A stretch of 48,817 nt of DNA from Halorubrum aidingense JCM 13560 (GTDB taxonomy: Archaea > Halobacteriota > Halobacteria > Halobacteriales > Haloferacaceae), in NCBI RefSeq assembly GCF_000336995.1, contig NZ_AOJI01000035.1, positions 18,155 through 66,971 of the forward strand, read 5' to 3'. The position numbers were made by a program, and so were the translations under genes. The notes beneath the pieces were generated by a model. It saw only the letters and a list, made by a program, of their open reading frames with translations, did not search any database and had not been told where the DNA came from. Positions 24,984 to 34,160 of this stretch are shown here, one piece after another. Within the stretch, counting starts at the first letter, position 1; the number at the start of each line of letters is the position of its first letter.

Positions 24984-26755
24984 TGGGGACCGACAACGCA
25001 CACGCCGGCGGCTTCGGTGAGGTGAGTCGGGTTCGAGGGATCGTCTTCGAATACCTCTCGCTCGGCGCTTCCGTGCTCGGCATCTTCGCGCTCGCGGTGC
25101 TCTTGGTATACGTCACGATCGACGCCTTCGATCTGGCCAACGCCAGCCCGGAGTGGCTGCTGACGTACTTCGTTACGCTCGTCGTTCCGTACCTCGCGTT
25201 CTGTCTGTACAGCGCGAACGACCGGACGCTGACCCGCCGAACGCTCGGTGTGCTCGGCGGCGGACTCGTCGCCACCGCCGTGGTCTTCACCGCGATCGAA
25301 ACGGTCGTCAGGCCGATCCCGCGGCTCACCTGGCAGCTCGCGTACCTCTTCGTGGTCGCGCTCCCCCTGACGGGATACGTGACGTACGTCGGGAGTCGAG
25401 GGCGCGTCGGGCAGGTCGGATTCGGGCTGCTCGGCCGGCTCATCGGCGGCACCGCGATCGGTCTCGCGCTCGGGATACTGTTCCTCGTGTTCGACCCGCG
25501 GCTGTGGTTCCTCGCGTACACGCTCGGATTCGTCCCGGCGGCGGCGGCGTACGGCTACGGCCGACTGCGGTCGGCGCCGCGGGCGATCACGGCCGCGATC
25601 CCGATCGGGCTCCTCGGCACCGTCGCGGCGGTGGCCCTGCGCTCCGTCGTCGACACGTACCCCACGACGGTGCTCATCTACCTCTGGACGCTGGCGATCC
25701 CGATCGCGCTCGCCGGCGCGCTCGTCGCCGCGGACCGCGGCGGTCGGATCGCTGCGGCAGCCGTCGGCGGTGCTCCGCTCGCACTGGCGGCGGCTGTCGG
25801 GCTCTTCGGAGAGGCGGCCGGGCTGGGGATCGGCGGCCCGAACGCGCTGTTGGTCCTCACCCTCGCCGGCGTGCCGACTGCCGTCTTCCTCCACCGCGTG
25901 GCTGATGTCGGAGAGGGAGCGGTCGGGCTAGCGCTGCCGGTCCTGCTGGCCGTCGGCGCGCTCGCCGGTGCGCTCCTGGTCGAGGCGTGGGGCGTCCCCG
26001 CGCCCGACCCGTGGCTCAACGGCATGTTCGTCACGGAGGCGCCGTCGCGCACCCCCGAAGACGCCGGCCTGTACCCGGCGATCGTCGGTTCGGTGATCAT
26101 CATCGCGATGGTGGCGCTGCTGTCGTTCGCGCTCGGCGTCGGTACGTCGGTCTTCTTAGAGGAGTACACCGCGGGGAGCGGCACCGTCGGGAGCCTGACG
26201 CGGCTGCTCCAGATCAACATCGCGAACCTCGCGGCGATCCCGTCCGTCGTCTACGGGCTGCTCGGACTGGGGCTGTTCGCGAACCTCCTCGGACTCGGCT
26301 TCGGGACGGCGGTGACCGTGTCGCTGACGCTGTCGCTGCTCATTCTCCCGATCACGATCATCTCCGCACAGGAGGCGATCCGGTCGGTCCCGGACGACCT
26401 GCGCCGGGGGTCGGACGCGATGGGTGCGACCCGCTGGCAGACGACGAAGAACGTCGTCCTCCCGGAAGCGTTCCCCGGAATCCTTACCGGGACGATCCTC
26501 GCGCTCGGCCGGGCGATCGGCGAGACCGCGCCGCTCATCATGGTCGGCGCGGCGACGACGGTGTTCAGCCCGCCGAGCAGCCTGTTCAGCAAGTTCAGCG
26601 CGATGCCGATGCAGATCTACGCGTGGGCGGGCTTCCCGCAGGCGGAGTTCCGGTACGGGGTCGTCGCGGCCGGCGTGATCACCCTGCTGATTATCCTGGT
26701 CGGCATGAACGGAACGGCGATACTGCTGCGGAACCGCGCGGAACGGGGGCACTAA
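24983..26755 (+). CDS. pstA: Phosphate ABC transporter permease PstA with long N-terminal membrane extension
   Basis: A 590-residue permease, about twice the bacterial PstA length. The C-terminal ~250 residues hold the ABC permease domain, with the coupling loop [17 protein letters not shown] and the [17 protein letters not shown] segment. Residues 1-330 are an additional run of about nine to ten hydrophobic helices not present in bacterial PstA, and of unknown role. Long PstA proteins are known in haloarchaea. The start overlaps the pstC stop. The next gene, pstB, begins 2 bp after its stop. Confidence 0.94.
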   Translation: MGTDNAHAGGFGEVSRVRGIVFEYLSLGASVLGIFALAVLLVYVTIDAFDLANASPEWLLTYFVTLVVPYLAFCLYSANDRTLTRRTLGVLGGGLVATAVVFTAIETVVRPIPRLTWQLAYLFVVALPLTGYVTYVGSRGRVGQVGFGLLGRLIGGTAIGLALGILFLVFDPRLWFLAYTLGFVPAAAAYGYGRLRSAPRAITAAIPIGLLGTVAAVALRSVVDTYPTTVLIYLWTLAIPIALAGALVAADRGGRIAAAAVGGAPLALAAAVGLFGEAAGLGIGGPNALLVLTLAGVPTAVFLHRVADVGEGAVGLALPVLLAVGALAGALLVEAWGVPAPDPWLNGMFVTEAPSRTPEDAGLYPAIVGSVIIIAMVALLSFALGVGTSVFLEEYTAGSGTVGSLTRLLQINIANLAAIPSVVYGLLGLGLFANLLGLGFGTAVTVSLTLSLLILPITIISAQEAIRSVPDDLRRGSDAMGATRWQTTKNVVLPEAFPGILTGTILALGRAIGETAPLIMVGAATTVFSPPSSLFSKFSAMPMQIYAWAGFPQAEFRYGVVAAGVITLLIILVGMNGTAILLRNRAERGH

Positions 26756-26756
26756 C

Positions 26757-27587
<831 letters not shown>

Positions 27588-28286
27588 ATGCCTCGGGAGA
27601 ACTACCAGGAGCAGCTCGACGAGCTGCGGGCCGACGTGGTCGCGATGGGCGATCTGGTCCTCGATCGCTACGAGACCGCGCTCCGCGCGGCCGAGACGGG
27701 CGACGACGACCTCGCCGACGAAGTGATCGGCGGCGACCACGTCGTCAACGACCGGTACCTCGAACTAGAAGAGGCGTGCACGGAACTGCTCGCGCTCCAA
27801 CAGCCCGTGGCCGGGGATCTCCGGCTGGTGACGGCCTCGTTCAAGATCATCACCGACCTCGAACGCGTCGCCGACCTCGCGACGAACATCGCCGAGTACG
27901 GCGGCGAGGACGGCGGGATCCATCCGGCCGTCGACTTCCGCGGACTCGGCGACGCGGCCGGCGAGATGGTTGCGGACGCAGTCGCCGCCTACGAGGCGTC
28001 CGACCCGGACGCCTGTCGAGGGATCGACGTCCGCGACGACGACCTCGACGAGCGATGTCGACGAGCCAGCGAGGCGGTCATCCGGAGTCTGCTCGAAGCC
28101 GACCGCGCTCGCGCCGCGACGAACGGGACGGCAGAGCCGGAGCCGGACCATCTGGCCGACGCGCTCGACGACGTCTCGCGCGCCCTGCTGGCGGTCCGCG
28201 ACCTCGAACGCGTCGGGGACCACGGGGTCAACATCGCCGCCCGAACGCTGTACATGATCGAGAGCGACGACGAGCTGATCTACTGA
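27588..28286 (+). CDS. phoU: Phosphate signalling protein PhoU
   Basis: A 232-residue all-helical protein with two PhoU repeats, each ending in a metal-binding E/DxxxD segment (DLERVADLATNIAEY in the first, DLERVGDHGVNIAARTLYM in the second). PhoU restrains the Pst transporter and phosphate-starvation signalling when phosphate is ample. The ATG immediately follows the pstB stop codon. It closes the core operon, and the LMW phosphatase gene 27 bp downstream may be co-transcribed. Confidence 0.96.
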   Translation: MPRENYQEQLDELRADVVAMGDLVLDRYETALRAAETGDDDLADEVIGGDHVVNDRYLELEEACTELLALQQPVAGDLRLVTASFKIITDLERVADLATNIAEYGGEDGGIHPAVDFRGLGDAAGEMVADAVAAYEASDPDACRGIDVRDDDLDERCRRASEAVIRSLLEADRARAATNGTAEPEPDHLADALDDVSRALLAVRDLERVGDHGVNIAARTLYMIESDDELIY

Positions 28287-28313
28287 TCCGGCGGCCGAAA
28301 CCACGATTCACCA

Positions 28314-28775
28314 ATGACGACACCAACCGACGCGGCTGACGAGACGGCGACTGATGAGAAGATCACGCTCACGTTCATGTGCGTCCGCAACGCCGGCCGG
28401 AGCCAGATGGCGACGGCGTTCGCGGAGCGCGAGCGCGACCGGCGCGGCCTCGGCGACCGCGTCACGATCGTGACCGGTGGCACCATGCCCGCAGATAGCG
28501 TCCACGACGTGGTCGTCGAGGCGCTCGCGGAGGTCGACCTCGACGTGAACGGCCGCGAGCCGCAGCACGTCTCCGAGGAGACGCTCGCCGACTCCGACTT
28601 CGTCGCCACGATGGGCTGTTCGACCTTGGAGCTCGACGGCGTCGACACCGACGACTGGGACCTCGACGATCCGGGCGAGCGCCCGATCGAGGAGGTCCGT
28701 CCGATCCGCGACGAGATCGAACGGCGCGTGATCGCGCTCTTCGACGAGCGGTTCGGCGCGCCGGACGACGAGTAG
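28314..28775 (+). CDS. Low-molecular-weight protein tyrosine phosphatase / arsenate-reductase-like protein
   Basis: A 153-residue protein of the LMW phosphatase fold. The active-site P-loop is CVRNAGRSQMA (CX5R with the following Ser), as in ArsC of the thioredoxin-linked type and in small tyrosine phosphatases. The later aspartate lies in WDLDDPGERPIEEVR, the DP(F/A) general-acid motif. A further cysteine in MGCSTLELDG could take part in disulfide relay as in ArsC. Its position 27 bp after phoU links it to phosphate uptake, where arsenate is the main toxic analogue. Arsenate reduction is likely but not proven. Confidence 0.85.
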   Translation: MTTPTDAADETATDEKITLTFMCVRNAGRSQMATAFAERERDRRGLGDRVTIVTGGTMPADSVHDVVVEALAEVDLDVNGREPQHVSEETLADSDFVATMGCSTLELDGVDTDDWDLDDPGERPIEEVRPIRDEIERRVIALFDERFGAPDDE

Positions 28776-28792
28776 CCGGCGCGTCGGTCGGT

Positions 28793-28819
28793 ATTGGGGC
28801 CGCGACGTGCGGCCTCAAT
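28793..28819 (+). terminator. Hairpin after the LMW phosphatase gene
   Basis: Two 11-nt arms, attggggccgc and gcggcctcaat, pair over their full length with one G-T pair and enclose a 5-nt loop, 17 nt after the stop codon. Only a short ctt follows. It probably marks the 3' end of the pst-phoU-phosphatase transcript, or stabilises it. Confidence 0.55.
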
Positions 28820-28890
28820 CTTGCGCCACTCGGTCTGCCGGCAGCCCTTTATAAACAGTCGCCGGCGTGGTACCCGTTTTCTCGTCCCCT

Positions 28891-28930
28891 CTCGCACCGC
28901 CTCGCACTATCCCGCACCGCCCCGCACCGC
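28891..28930. repeat. Four 10-bp tandem units
   Basis: Units ctcgcaccgc, ctcgcactat, cccgcaccgc and cccgcaccgc follow each other exactly, with no gap. They precede the palindromic region. A non-multiple-of-three period and lack of an ORF show that they are non-coding. Confidence 0.85.
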
Positions 28931-29034
28931 CGGAAGACGGTCCTGCTCGCTCACTTCGTTCGCTGCGCGGGCTGCGACTTCCGTGCTCCCGCTCGCGCCG
29001 CTCGCGGGACCGCGCCTCACGCCTCCCCAGCCTC

Positions 29035-29062
29035 GCCGCTGGCGCTTATAAGCGCCAGCGGC
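29035..29062. repeat. Perfect 28-bp palindrome centred on TTATAA
   Basis: The left arm gccgctggcgctta is exactly complementary to the right arm taagcgccagcggc, with no loop. The centre is a TATA-like hexamer within an otherwise GC-rich sequence. It could extrude as a cruciform, fold as a 14-bp RNA hairpin, or be a two-way promoter or protein site. Confidence 0.95.
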
Positions 29063-29216
29063 TCCCTCGCGCTCTCGCCGCCGTCGCTTCGCGCCGGCGA
29101 GCGAGGAGCGCGCCACCGCGGATCAATTTATAGCTTATCGTCTGTCTATTCCCTTCACCGCCGCCGGCCGTGCTGCTCGCTGTAACGTCGGGACCGACCG
29201 CCGTCGCGGGGCACGG

Positions 29217-29224
29217 TTTTTAAG
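29217..29224 (+). promoter_or_regulatory. TATA-like box of the phosphoesterase gene
   Basis: tttttaag centred about 31 nt before ATG 29252. Initiation is expected near 29247, giving a leader of about 5 nt or none. Confidence 0.55.
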
Positions 29225-29251
29225 CCCGGTGCGTGCCGACGGCGAGTACGT

Positions 29252-29803
29252 ATGCTCGTCGTCGTCTCCGACACCCATTCGCGCGAAGAGTCGAAGCTTC
29301 AGGGACGGACCGCCGAGGCGGTCCGTGAGGCCGAACTGGTCGTTCACGTGGGCGACTTCTACCGGGAACCAGTCCTCGACGCCTTCGAGTCGGCTTCGCG
29401 GGCCCTCCGAGGCGTGTACGGCAACAACGACGACGCGATGATCCGCGAGCGGCTGCCCGAGGTTCGGACCGTCGAGTACGCCGGCGTCCGCTTCGCGGTC
29501 ACCCACCGTCACCGCAGCGGCGACACCGGGCTGGTGATGCTCGGCCGCGGTCGCGACGCCGACGCCGTGATCTGCGGGCACACTCACCGACCGCGGTTCG
29601 ACGACTCGACCGGCCTCCCCATCCTGAATCCGGGGAGCCACGCGGAACCGCGCGGGAACCGCCCGGCGCACGCCGAACTGGAACCGGCGTCGGGCGCCGG
29701 CGACGAGAGCGAGCAAGCGGACTCGAACCCCGATGCGGGGCTCGACGGCCGACTCGTCACGCCCGCCGGCGAAGTCTTCGAGGAGTTCCGGATCCGGCCC
29801 TGA
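29252..29803 (+). CDS. Metallophosphoesterase, YfcE/MJ0936 type
   Basis: A 183-residue calcineurin-like phosphoesterase with a two-metal site. Motifs in order are SDTHS near the N-terminus, HVGDF, GNNDD, a histidine in VTHRH and GHTHRPR, then the family-typical LNPGSHAEPRG. Related archaeal enzymes hydrolyse phosphodiesters such as bis-pNPP in vitro; the natural substrate is unknown. The last ~35 residues are an acidic Asp/Ser-rich extension. It lies between the pst operon and a PiT transporter, so a role in phosphate release is plausible but unproven. Confidence 0.92.
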   Translation: MLVVVSDTHSREESKLQGRTAEAVREAELVVHVGDFYREPVLDAFESASRALRGVYGNNDDAMIRERLPEVRTVEYAGVRFAVTHRHRSGDTGLVMLGRGRDADAVICGHTHRPRFDDSTGLPILNPGSHAEPRGNRPAHAELEPASGAGDESEQADSNPDAGLDGRLVTPAGEVFEEFRIRP

Positions 29804-30070
29804 CGCGGGGGGTCGGGACGGCGGTGCCACTGAGTACGTCGCCGACGCGCGGGGAGCGTTCGAAAATGGGGCGGCCGGCGGCCGCCGGGCGGAGGGCCGA
29901 AGCGGGAGCATTGAACGCTTGCGTCGGCGGGAGCTTATACCCGGCTTACGCACAAACGCGCGTTTTAGTTATCGCCGCTGCCGCGTCGAATTGCGGGCAG
30001 ACCGGAGGGTGAGACGGTGGGACGACCGCGCTGCCGAAACGCATAACCCCGTTCCGACGGATTCGAGTGT

Positions 30071-30199
30071 ATGCTCCCGGTCCAACCGTTGTTCGTCGTC
30101 CTTCTCGTCGGTTTGCTCGGACTCTTCTTCTTCGGGTTCTTGCTCGTCCGGCGTACGCTCACCGGACTGCGCGAAGGGTACGAAGACGGGCAACAGTAA
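30071..30199 (+). CDS. 42-residue single-helix membrane protein before the PiT gene
   Basis: A very small protein, starting MLPVQPLFVVLLVG and containing one hydrophobic helix of about 24 residues, followed by a short charged tail ending GYEDGQQ. The ORF is shorter than most gene-calling limits. Its stop codon is one base before the transporter ATG, and a TATA-like gcataacc (30041-30048) is 26 nt before its ATG, so it is the promoter-proximal gene of a two-gene operon. It may be a small subunit or regulator of the transporter. This role is inferred from position only. Confidence 0.7.
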   Translation: MLPVQPLFVVLLVGLLGLFFFGFLLVRRTLTGLREGYEDGQQ

Positions 30200-30200
30200 C

Positions 30201-31376
30201 ATGGTCGTCGCTACGGTCGCCACCCTCGTCGTCGCCGGCGTCGCGAGTCTCTTTATGGCGTGGTCGATCGGGGCCGGCTCCTCGGGATCGACTCCGTTCG
30301 CGCCGGCCGTCGGCGCGAACGCCATCTCCGTGATGCGCGCGGGGCTCGTCGTCGGGGTGCTCGGGCTGCTCGGTGCGATCTTACAGGGCGCGAACGTGAC
30401 GGAGGCCGTCGGCACGGAGCTGATCGGCGGCGTGACGCTCACGGCCGGCGCGGCCATCGTCGCGCTGATCACCGCGGCCGTCCTCGTCGCGATCGGCGTC
30501 TTCGCCGGCTATCCGATCGCGACCGCGTTCACGGTCACCGGCGCGGTCGTCGGCGTCGGACTCGCGATGGGCGGCGACCCCGCCTGGCCGAAGTACGTCG
30601 AGATCATGACGCTGTGGGTGCTCACCCCGTTCGTCGGCGGCGGCGTCGCTTACGCGGTCGCTCGGAGCCTGCTCGGTGATCGGCTCCCGGAACGCGCACT
30701 CACCGCCGGACTGGCCGGCATCGTGGGCGCGATCGTCGCGAACGTCGGGTTCGCGCTGCTCGGCCCCGAGGGCGAACAGGCCTCGATCTCGACGGCGCTC
30801 GGCCCCGGGCTCGGCGTCGGCGAGGCCGGCGCACTCGCGGTCACGGTCGCGATCGCGGCGCTCGTCGCGATCGCGGTGTACGCCGACCTCGGACGCGACC
30901 GCGCGGGCGCACAGCGACGTTTCCTCCTCGCGATGGGCGGGCTCGTCGCCTTCTCGGCCGGCGGCTCGCAGGTCGGTCTCGCCATCGGCCCGCTGGTCCC
31001 GATCTTCAGCGACGTCGGCGTCCCGCTCTGGGCGCTGCTCGTCGGTGGCGGCGCCGGCCTGCTGGCGGGCTCGTGGACCGGCGCCCCTCGGATGATCAAA
31101 GCGATCGCGCAGGACTACGCCTCGATGGGCCCGCGGCGCTCGATCGCCGCGCTCATCCCCTCGTTCGCGATCGCGCAGATCGCCGTCGCCTTCGGGATCC
31201 CGGTCTCGTTCAACGAGATCATCGTCTCGGCGATCGTCGGCGCCGGCTACGCTGCGGGCGACGCCGGCGTGAGCCGGGCGAAGATGGGATACACCGTGTT
31301 CGCGTGGGTCGCGTCGCTCGTCGGATCCTTCGTGCTCGGGTTCGGCATCTACTCGGCGGTTCAGCTGGTCGTGTGA
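30201..31376 (+). CDS. Inorganic phosphate transporter, PiT family
   Basis: A 391-residue integral membrane protein with about ten helices. Both PiT repeats are visible: GANAISVMRAGLVVGVLG with SAPAVGAN-like context near residue 35, and the C-terminal repeat with RMIKAIAQDYASMGPRRSIAALI and VSFNEIIVSAIVGAGYAAG. It exchanges phosphate, usually as a metal-phosphate complex, with ions at low affinity. The ATG at 30201 follows the 42-residue gene by one base. It complements the high-affinity pst system in the same region. Confidence 0.92.
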   Translation: MVVATVATLVVAGVASLFMAWSIGAGSSGSTPFAPAVGANAISVMRAGLVVGVLGLLGAILQGANVTEAVGTELIGGVTLTAGAAIVALITAAVLVAIGVFAGYPIATAFTVTGAVVGVGLAMGGDPAWPKYVEIMTLWVLTPFVGGGVAYAVARSLLGDRLPERALTAGLAGIVGAIVANVGFALLGPEGEQASISTALGPGLGVGEAGALAVTVAIAALVAIAVYADLGRDRAGAQRRFLLAMGGLVAFSAGGSQVGLAIGPLVPIFSDVGVPLWALLVGGGAGLLAGSWTGAPRMIKAIAQDYASMGPRRSIAALIPSFAIAQIAVAFGIPVSFNEIIVSAIVGAGYAAGDAGVSRAKMGYTVFAWVASLVGSFVLGFGIYSAVQLVV

Positions 31377-31469
31377 TTCGACTGGTCTTGTAACCCTCGG
31401 CCGCACCAGTCGTGGCGGCCATGGCGGCCCCACCGGTCGCGACAGTCGCGACAGCCGTGACGATCGCCG

Positions 31470-32621
31470 TTACTCCTCGGGATACGTCGGGAGTCGACCG
31501 GAGCGCGCGCTCCCGTCGACGAAGGGGAGGTCGGCGGGGATCGCTGCGGTCTCGTCGCCGTCAACGCGCACGGAGAGCCCGTCGAGAGCGGCGTCGAATC
31601 GGACGAGCGCCAGTGCGATCGGATCGCCTGATGCGGGACCGACCGCGGCGCGCGTCACCTCGCCGATCGCCTCGTCGCCGGCGAAGACCGCCGCACCGGG
31701 CGTCGGCAGGATCTCGTCGTAGCCCTCCGGGTCGGCGTCACCGTCGATTTCCGCGACGGCGTCCGCGAGCCCGGTGAGTTCGAGCCCGACCAGTCGGCGG
31801 CTCGGCCGTCCCCGGTTCTCGACGCGGGAGACGACCTCTTGACCGACGTAACACCCCTTCTCGAAGTCGAGGGCGTTGCGCAGTCCGAGGACGTTCGGCA
31901 CCGTTCCCGCCAACTCGTACTCGAAGAGGGGCGTGCCCGCCTCGAGCGAGAGCGCGTCCCACGTCCGGTAGCCGAACGGGGCCGCGTTGAGCCCGCGGTT
32001 GATCAGCGTGTCGAACACCTGCTCGGCGTCGTCGGCCGCGCAGACGACCTCGTACCCCTCCTCGCCGAGGGGCGCGTCGCTGGCGATGACGGTGACGCCG
32101 GCGTCGACCATCGACCCGCGGACGAACGAGAGGGGCGCCTCCGGGGCGCCCGGACCGCCGAGCACCGACGCGACCTTCTCGGTCGATTTGGGGCCGTGAA
32201 CGCCGAACACGCCGAAATCGCTCGATACGTCCTCGATTTCGACGTCTTGGATGAACACCTTGCTCGCCCAGTCTTCGGCGACCGCTTCAGTCCGCTCCGG
32301 CGGGAGGAAGACGAGCAGCCTCTCGGCGGCGTTGTACACGTACATATCCGTCTCGATGGCACCCTGTGGATCGAGCAGCAGGGCGTACACGCCCTGTCCG
32401 TCTTCGCTCGGGACGCGGTTCGAGACGGCGTTGTCGACGAACTCGACGCGGTCCTCGCCCGTCACGGCGAGCACGCCGTAGCCCATCTCGATCGTGCCGA
32501 CGACGTTACGGACCGCCTTCCCGACGCGCTCGGGCTTCCCGTAGTGATCGACCACCCGACGGCCGCCGCGGTCGCGGTACACCGCGCCGTGGGCGCCGTG
32601 GGTGCCGGAGACCAGAGTCAT
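31470..32621 (-). CDS. YgfZ/GcvT-like folate-binding protein
   Basis: A 383-residue protein of the aminomethyltransferase fold. The diagnostic YgfZ signature KGCYVGQEVVSR with its reactive cysteine is in the C-terminal half, so this belongs to the tetrahydrofolate-binding iron-sulfur assembly or repair branch and not to the glycine cleavage T-protein. In other organisms YgfZ/IBA57 helps maturation of [4Fe-4S] and radical SAM enzymes. The ATG at 32621 begins MTLVSGTHGAHGAVYRD; the open frame upstream is shorter-lived. No iron-sulfur assembly genes are adjacent. Confidence 0.85.
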   Translation of the reverse strand: MTLVSGTHGAHGAVYRDRGGRRVVDHYGKPERVGKAVRNVVGTIEMGYGVLAVTGEDRVEFVDNAVSNRVPSEDGQGVYALLLDPQGAIETDMYVYNAAERLLVFLPPERTEAVAEDWASKVFIQDVEIEDVSSDFGVFGVHGPKSTEKVASVLGGPGAPEAPLSFVRGSMVDAGVTVIASDAPLGEEGYEVVCAADDAEQVFDTLINRGLNAAPFGYRTWDALSLEAGTPLFEYELAGTVPNVLGLRNALDFEKGCYVGQEVVSRVENRGRPSRRLVGLELTGLADAVAEIDGDADPEGYDEILPTPGAAVFAGDEAIGEVTRAAVGPASGDPIALALVRFDAALDGLSVRVDGDETAAIPADLPFVDGSARSGRLPTYPEE

Positions 32622-32670
32622 ACTCGTACGGAATCCCGGGAGCGCCAAAAGGTCGCTGGCTTCGGCGGCG

Positions 32671-32970
32671 CTACAGTCCGAGCCGATCGCGGACGGCGTC
32701 GACGAGCCCCCCGGGGGCCGCGTCGGTCTGCTCGTCGGGGTCGGGGACGACCCGGTCGTGCGGGTAGACGCGGACGCGCTCTTGGCTCTCGACGGTGATG
32801 AGCGAGTCGGCTTTCAACGCCGAGAGGGCCTCCTCGATGGCGTCGATGTCGGCGTCGACGGCCGCCCGCAGCTCCAGTACCGTCATGCCCTCGTCGCCGC
32901 GGTCGACGAGTGCGTCCAACAGCGCGACCTCGACGTCGGGCCGGTCGCGGTATTCCGGCTTTGCGGCCAT
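32671..32970 (-). CDS. DUF6432 family small winged-helix-like protein
   Basis: A 99-residue protein. The segment RDRPDVEVALLDALVDRGDEGMT followed by ELRAAVDADIDAIEEALSALKADSLI reads as a winged helix with a short wing. The C-terminus ends with GGLVDAVRDRLGL. It fits the haloarchaeal DUF6432 family from memory. The start is MAAKPEY at 32970 and not the upstream MVS. It lies 49 bp upstream of the YgfZ-like gene in the same direction and may be co-transcribed with it. Function is unknown, possibly DNA binding. Confidence 0.78.
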   Translation of the reverse strand: MAAKPEYRDRPDVEVALLDALVDRGDEGMTVLELRAAVDADIDAIEEALSALKADSLITVESQERVRVYPHDRVVPDPDEQTDAAPGGLVDAVRDRLGL

Positions 32971-33046
32971 ACTCACCACTTGGAGAGGACGGGGTTTACT
33001 TCTACCGGCGATCGGAATCGACGAAGGAGGCTGCTACAGACCGGAC

Positions 33047-33568
33047 TCAGCGAACGAGCCGCGAACAGGAGCCACAGAGGTTCTCCTCTTTCACGTCGAC
33101 CTCGCGGACGGTGGGCGAAAAGGACATGACGCACTTGCTGTTGTCGCAGTGTTCTAACCCGAGCGTGTGACCGATCTCATGGACGACCTCTTTGCGGACT
33201 CGGTCCGCGAACACGTCGACGGCGGGCTTCGTCGAGACGCCGCCGTCCGACGAGGTCCGGAGCCGATGCGTCGAGATGACGGAGCCGTTGCCGTTCAGGT
33301 ACGCGAGCCCGAACACGTAGTTCCGGCGGCGGTAGTACAGGTCCCGCGGCGTGATGCCGATGTTCTTCTCGCCGCCGCCCACGCGACTGACGGTCTCGAT
33401 GAGGTCCTCGGCGCGGTACTGATCGCGCCCCTCGTCGTAGGCGGTTTCGGGGATCGGCTGGTCGTCGTGGACCGTGACGTCGCAGTCGTAGACCGAACGG
33501 AGCGCGGCGGAGGCCTCCCGTTTCACGCGTGGGGGAACTTCTCCGACTGGGACGATGTCCACGAGCAT
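33047..33568 (-). CDS. Archaemetzincin-family zinc metalloprotease
   Basis: A 173-residue zinc peptidase. The catalytic motif [12 protein letters not shown] continues with the four-cysteine-type extension ([11 protein letters not shown]) and a final CGSC, exactly the archaemetzincin arrangement HEXXHXXGXXHCX4CXM, in which cysteines bind a second zinc. Substrates of archaeal members are unknown. The ATG at 33568 ([11 protein letters not shown]) matches the family start and a leaderless promoter. It is divergent from the UPF0146 gene, sharing only 39 bp. Confidence 0.94.
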   Translation of the reverse strand: MLVDIVPVGEVPPRVKREASAALRSVYDCDVTVHDDQPIPETAYDEGRDQYRAEDLIETVSRVGGGEKNIGITPRDLYYRRRNYVFGLAYLNGNGSVISTHRLRTSSDGGVSTKPAVDVFADRVRKEVVHEIGHTLGLEHCDNSKCVMSFSPTVREVDVKEENLCGSCSRLVR

Positions 33569-33572
33569 GGAA

Positions 33573-33600
33573 CGGCTTTTGACCGCCGCGGTCATAAAGC
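33573..33600. promoter_or_regulatory. Compact divergent promoter with central palindrome
   Basis: Between the archaemetzincin ATG (33568) and the UPF0146 GTG (33608) lie two oppositely oriented TATA-like boxes, ggcttttgac for the plus strand (about 33574-33583) and gctttatgac for the minus strand (33600-33591). Between and overlapping them is a 13-bp palindrome, gaccgc-c-gcggtc (33581-33593). Each box is 26-28 nt from its start codon, so both transcripts should be leaderless. Confidence 0.6.
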
Positions 33601-33607
33601 CCGCGCC

Positions 33608-34093
33608 GTGGTTTCATCGTCCCGTCGTGTCCTCGTCCCGGAACTTGCCAGCCACGATCGACTGCTCGAAGTCGGCGTCGGGAACCGCCCGGGCGTCGCG
33701 AGCGCGCTCGCCGAGCGCGGAGCGGACGTCGTCGCGATCGACGTCGATGTCGGCGAGCGGACGCGGCGCGCGGCGCGGGCGCACTCGGTGTCCGCGGACG
33801 CTGACGAGGGATCGCTCCGTGCGATCGAGGCCGATGTGTTCGCGCTCGACGAAGCGGACGACGCGGGAATCAACGCCGGAGCCGACGCGAGAGTCGACGC
33901 GGTGTACGCCCTCAACCTCCCGGCCGAGCTGCAACGGCCGACGGCGGCGCTCGCAGCGCGGCTCGACGCCGACTGCCTGTTCACCACGCTCGGGTTCGAG
34001 GAGCCGGTCGTCCCCGTCGACCGACGGTCGCTGTCGGGGGCCACGTTGTACGTCGTCCGCGACCGGAAGGGTCGCGGGCCCGGCTCGCGGTGA
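33608..34093 (+). CDS. UPF0146 family protein
   Basis: A 161-residue protein with an N-terminal glycine motif, [16 protein letters not shown], reminiscent of the nucleotide- or AdoMet-binding loop of Rossmann methyltransferases, followed by VVAIDVDV, the usual acidic strand end. Later strands [12 protein letters not shown] and [12 protein letters not shown] match the archaeal UPF0146 family. The domain is shorter than a true methyltransferase. The start is GTG 33608, supported by the divergent promoter. Function is unknown; a methyltransferase-like role is only suggested by the fold. Confidence 0.82.
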   Translation: MVSSSRRVLVPELASHDRLLEVGVGNRPGVASALAERGADVVAIDVDVGERTRRAARAHSVSADADEGSLRAIEADVFALDEADDAGINAGADARVDAVYALNLPAELQRPTAALAARLDADCLFTTLGFEEPVVPVDRRSLSGATLYVVRDRKGRGPGSR

Positions 34094-34160
34094 CCGCTGC
34101 GCTCCGGCGGCATCGCCCGCGAACCCGAACGTTCTTTCCCACCGCCGTCGGCCTACGGGT

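Larger units (their letters stand above)
28776..29251. other. 475-bp gene-free interval rich in repeats
   Basis: No ORF here has haloarchaeal protein character; the frames are Arg/Pro/Ser-rich shadows. The interval holds a strong hairpin (28793-28819), a TATA-like element (28847-28858), four 10-bp tandem units (28891-28930), a perfect 28-bp palindrome (29035-29062), another AT element (near 29126-29137) and the promoter of the next gene. Composition and repeats suggest a dispersed intergenic element or a structured non-coding RNA. Confidence 0.7.

Noticed and set aside
29804..30070. A protein extension joining the region after the phosphoesterase to the PiT transporter
   Set aside because: The frame is open but Arg/Ser-rich. 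The transporter start at 30201 and the short ORF at 30071 fit the sequence character and spacing better.
31377..31469. Small repeat gcgacagtcgcgacagc near 31438
   Set aside because: It is a short chance repeat in GC-rich sequence, and nothing else supports a function.
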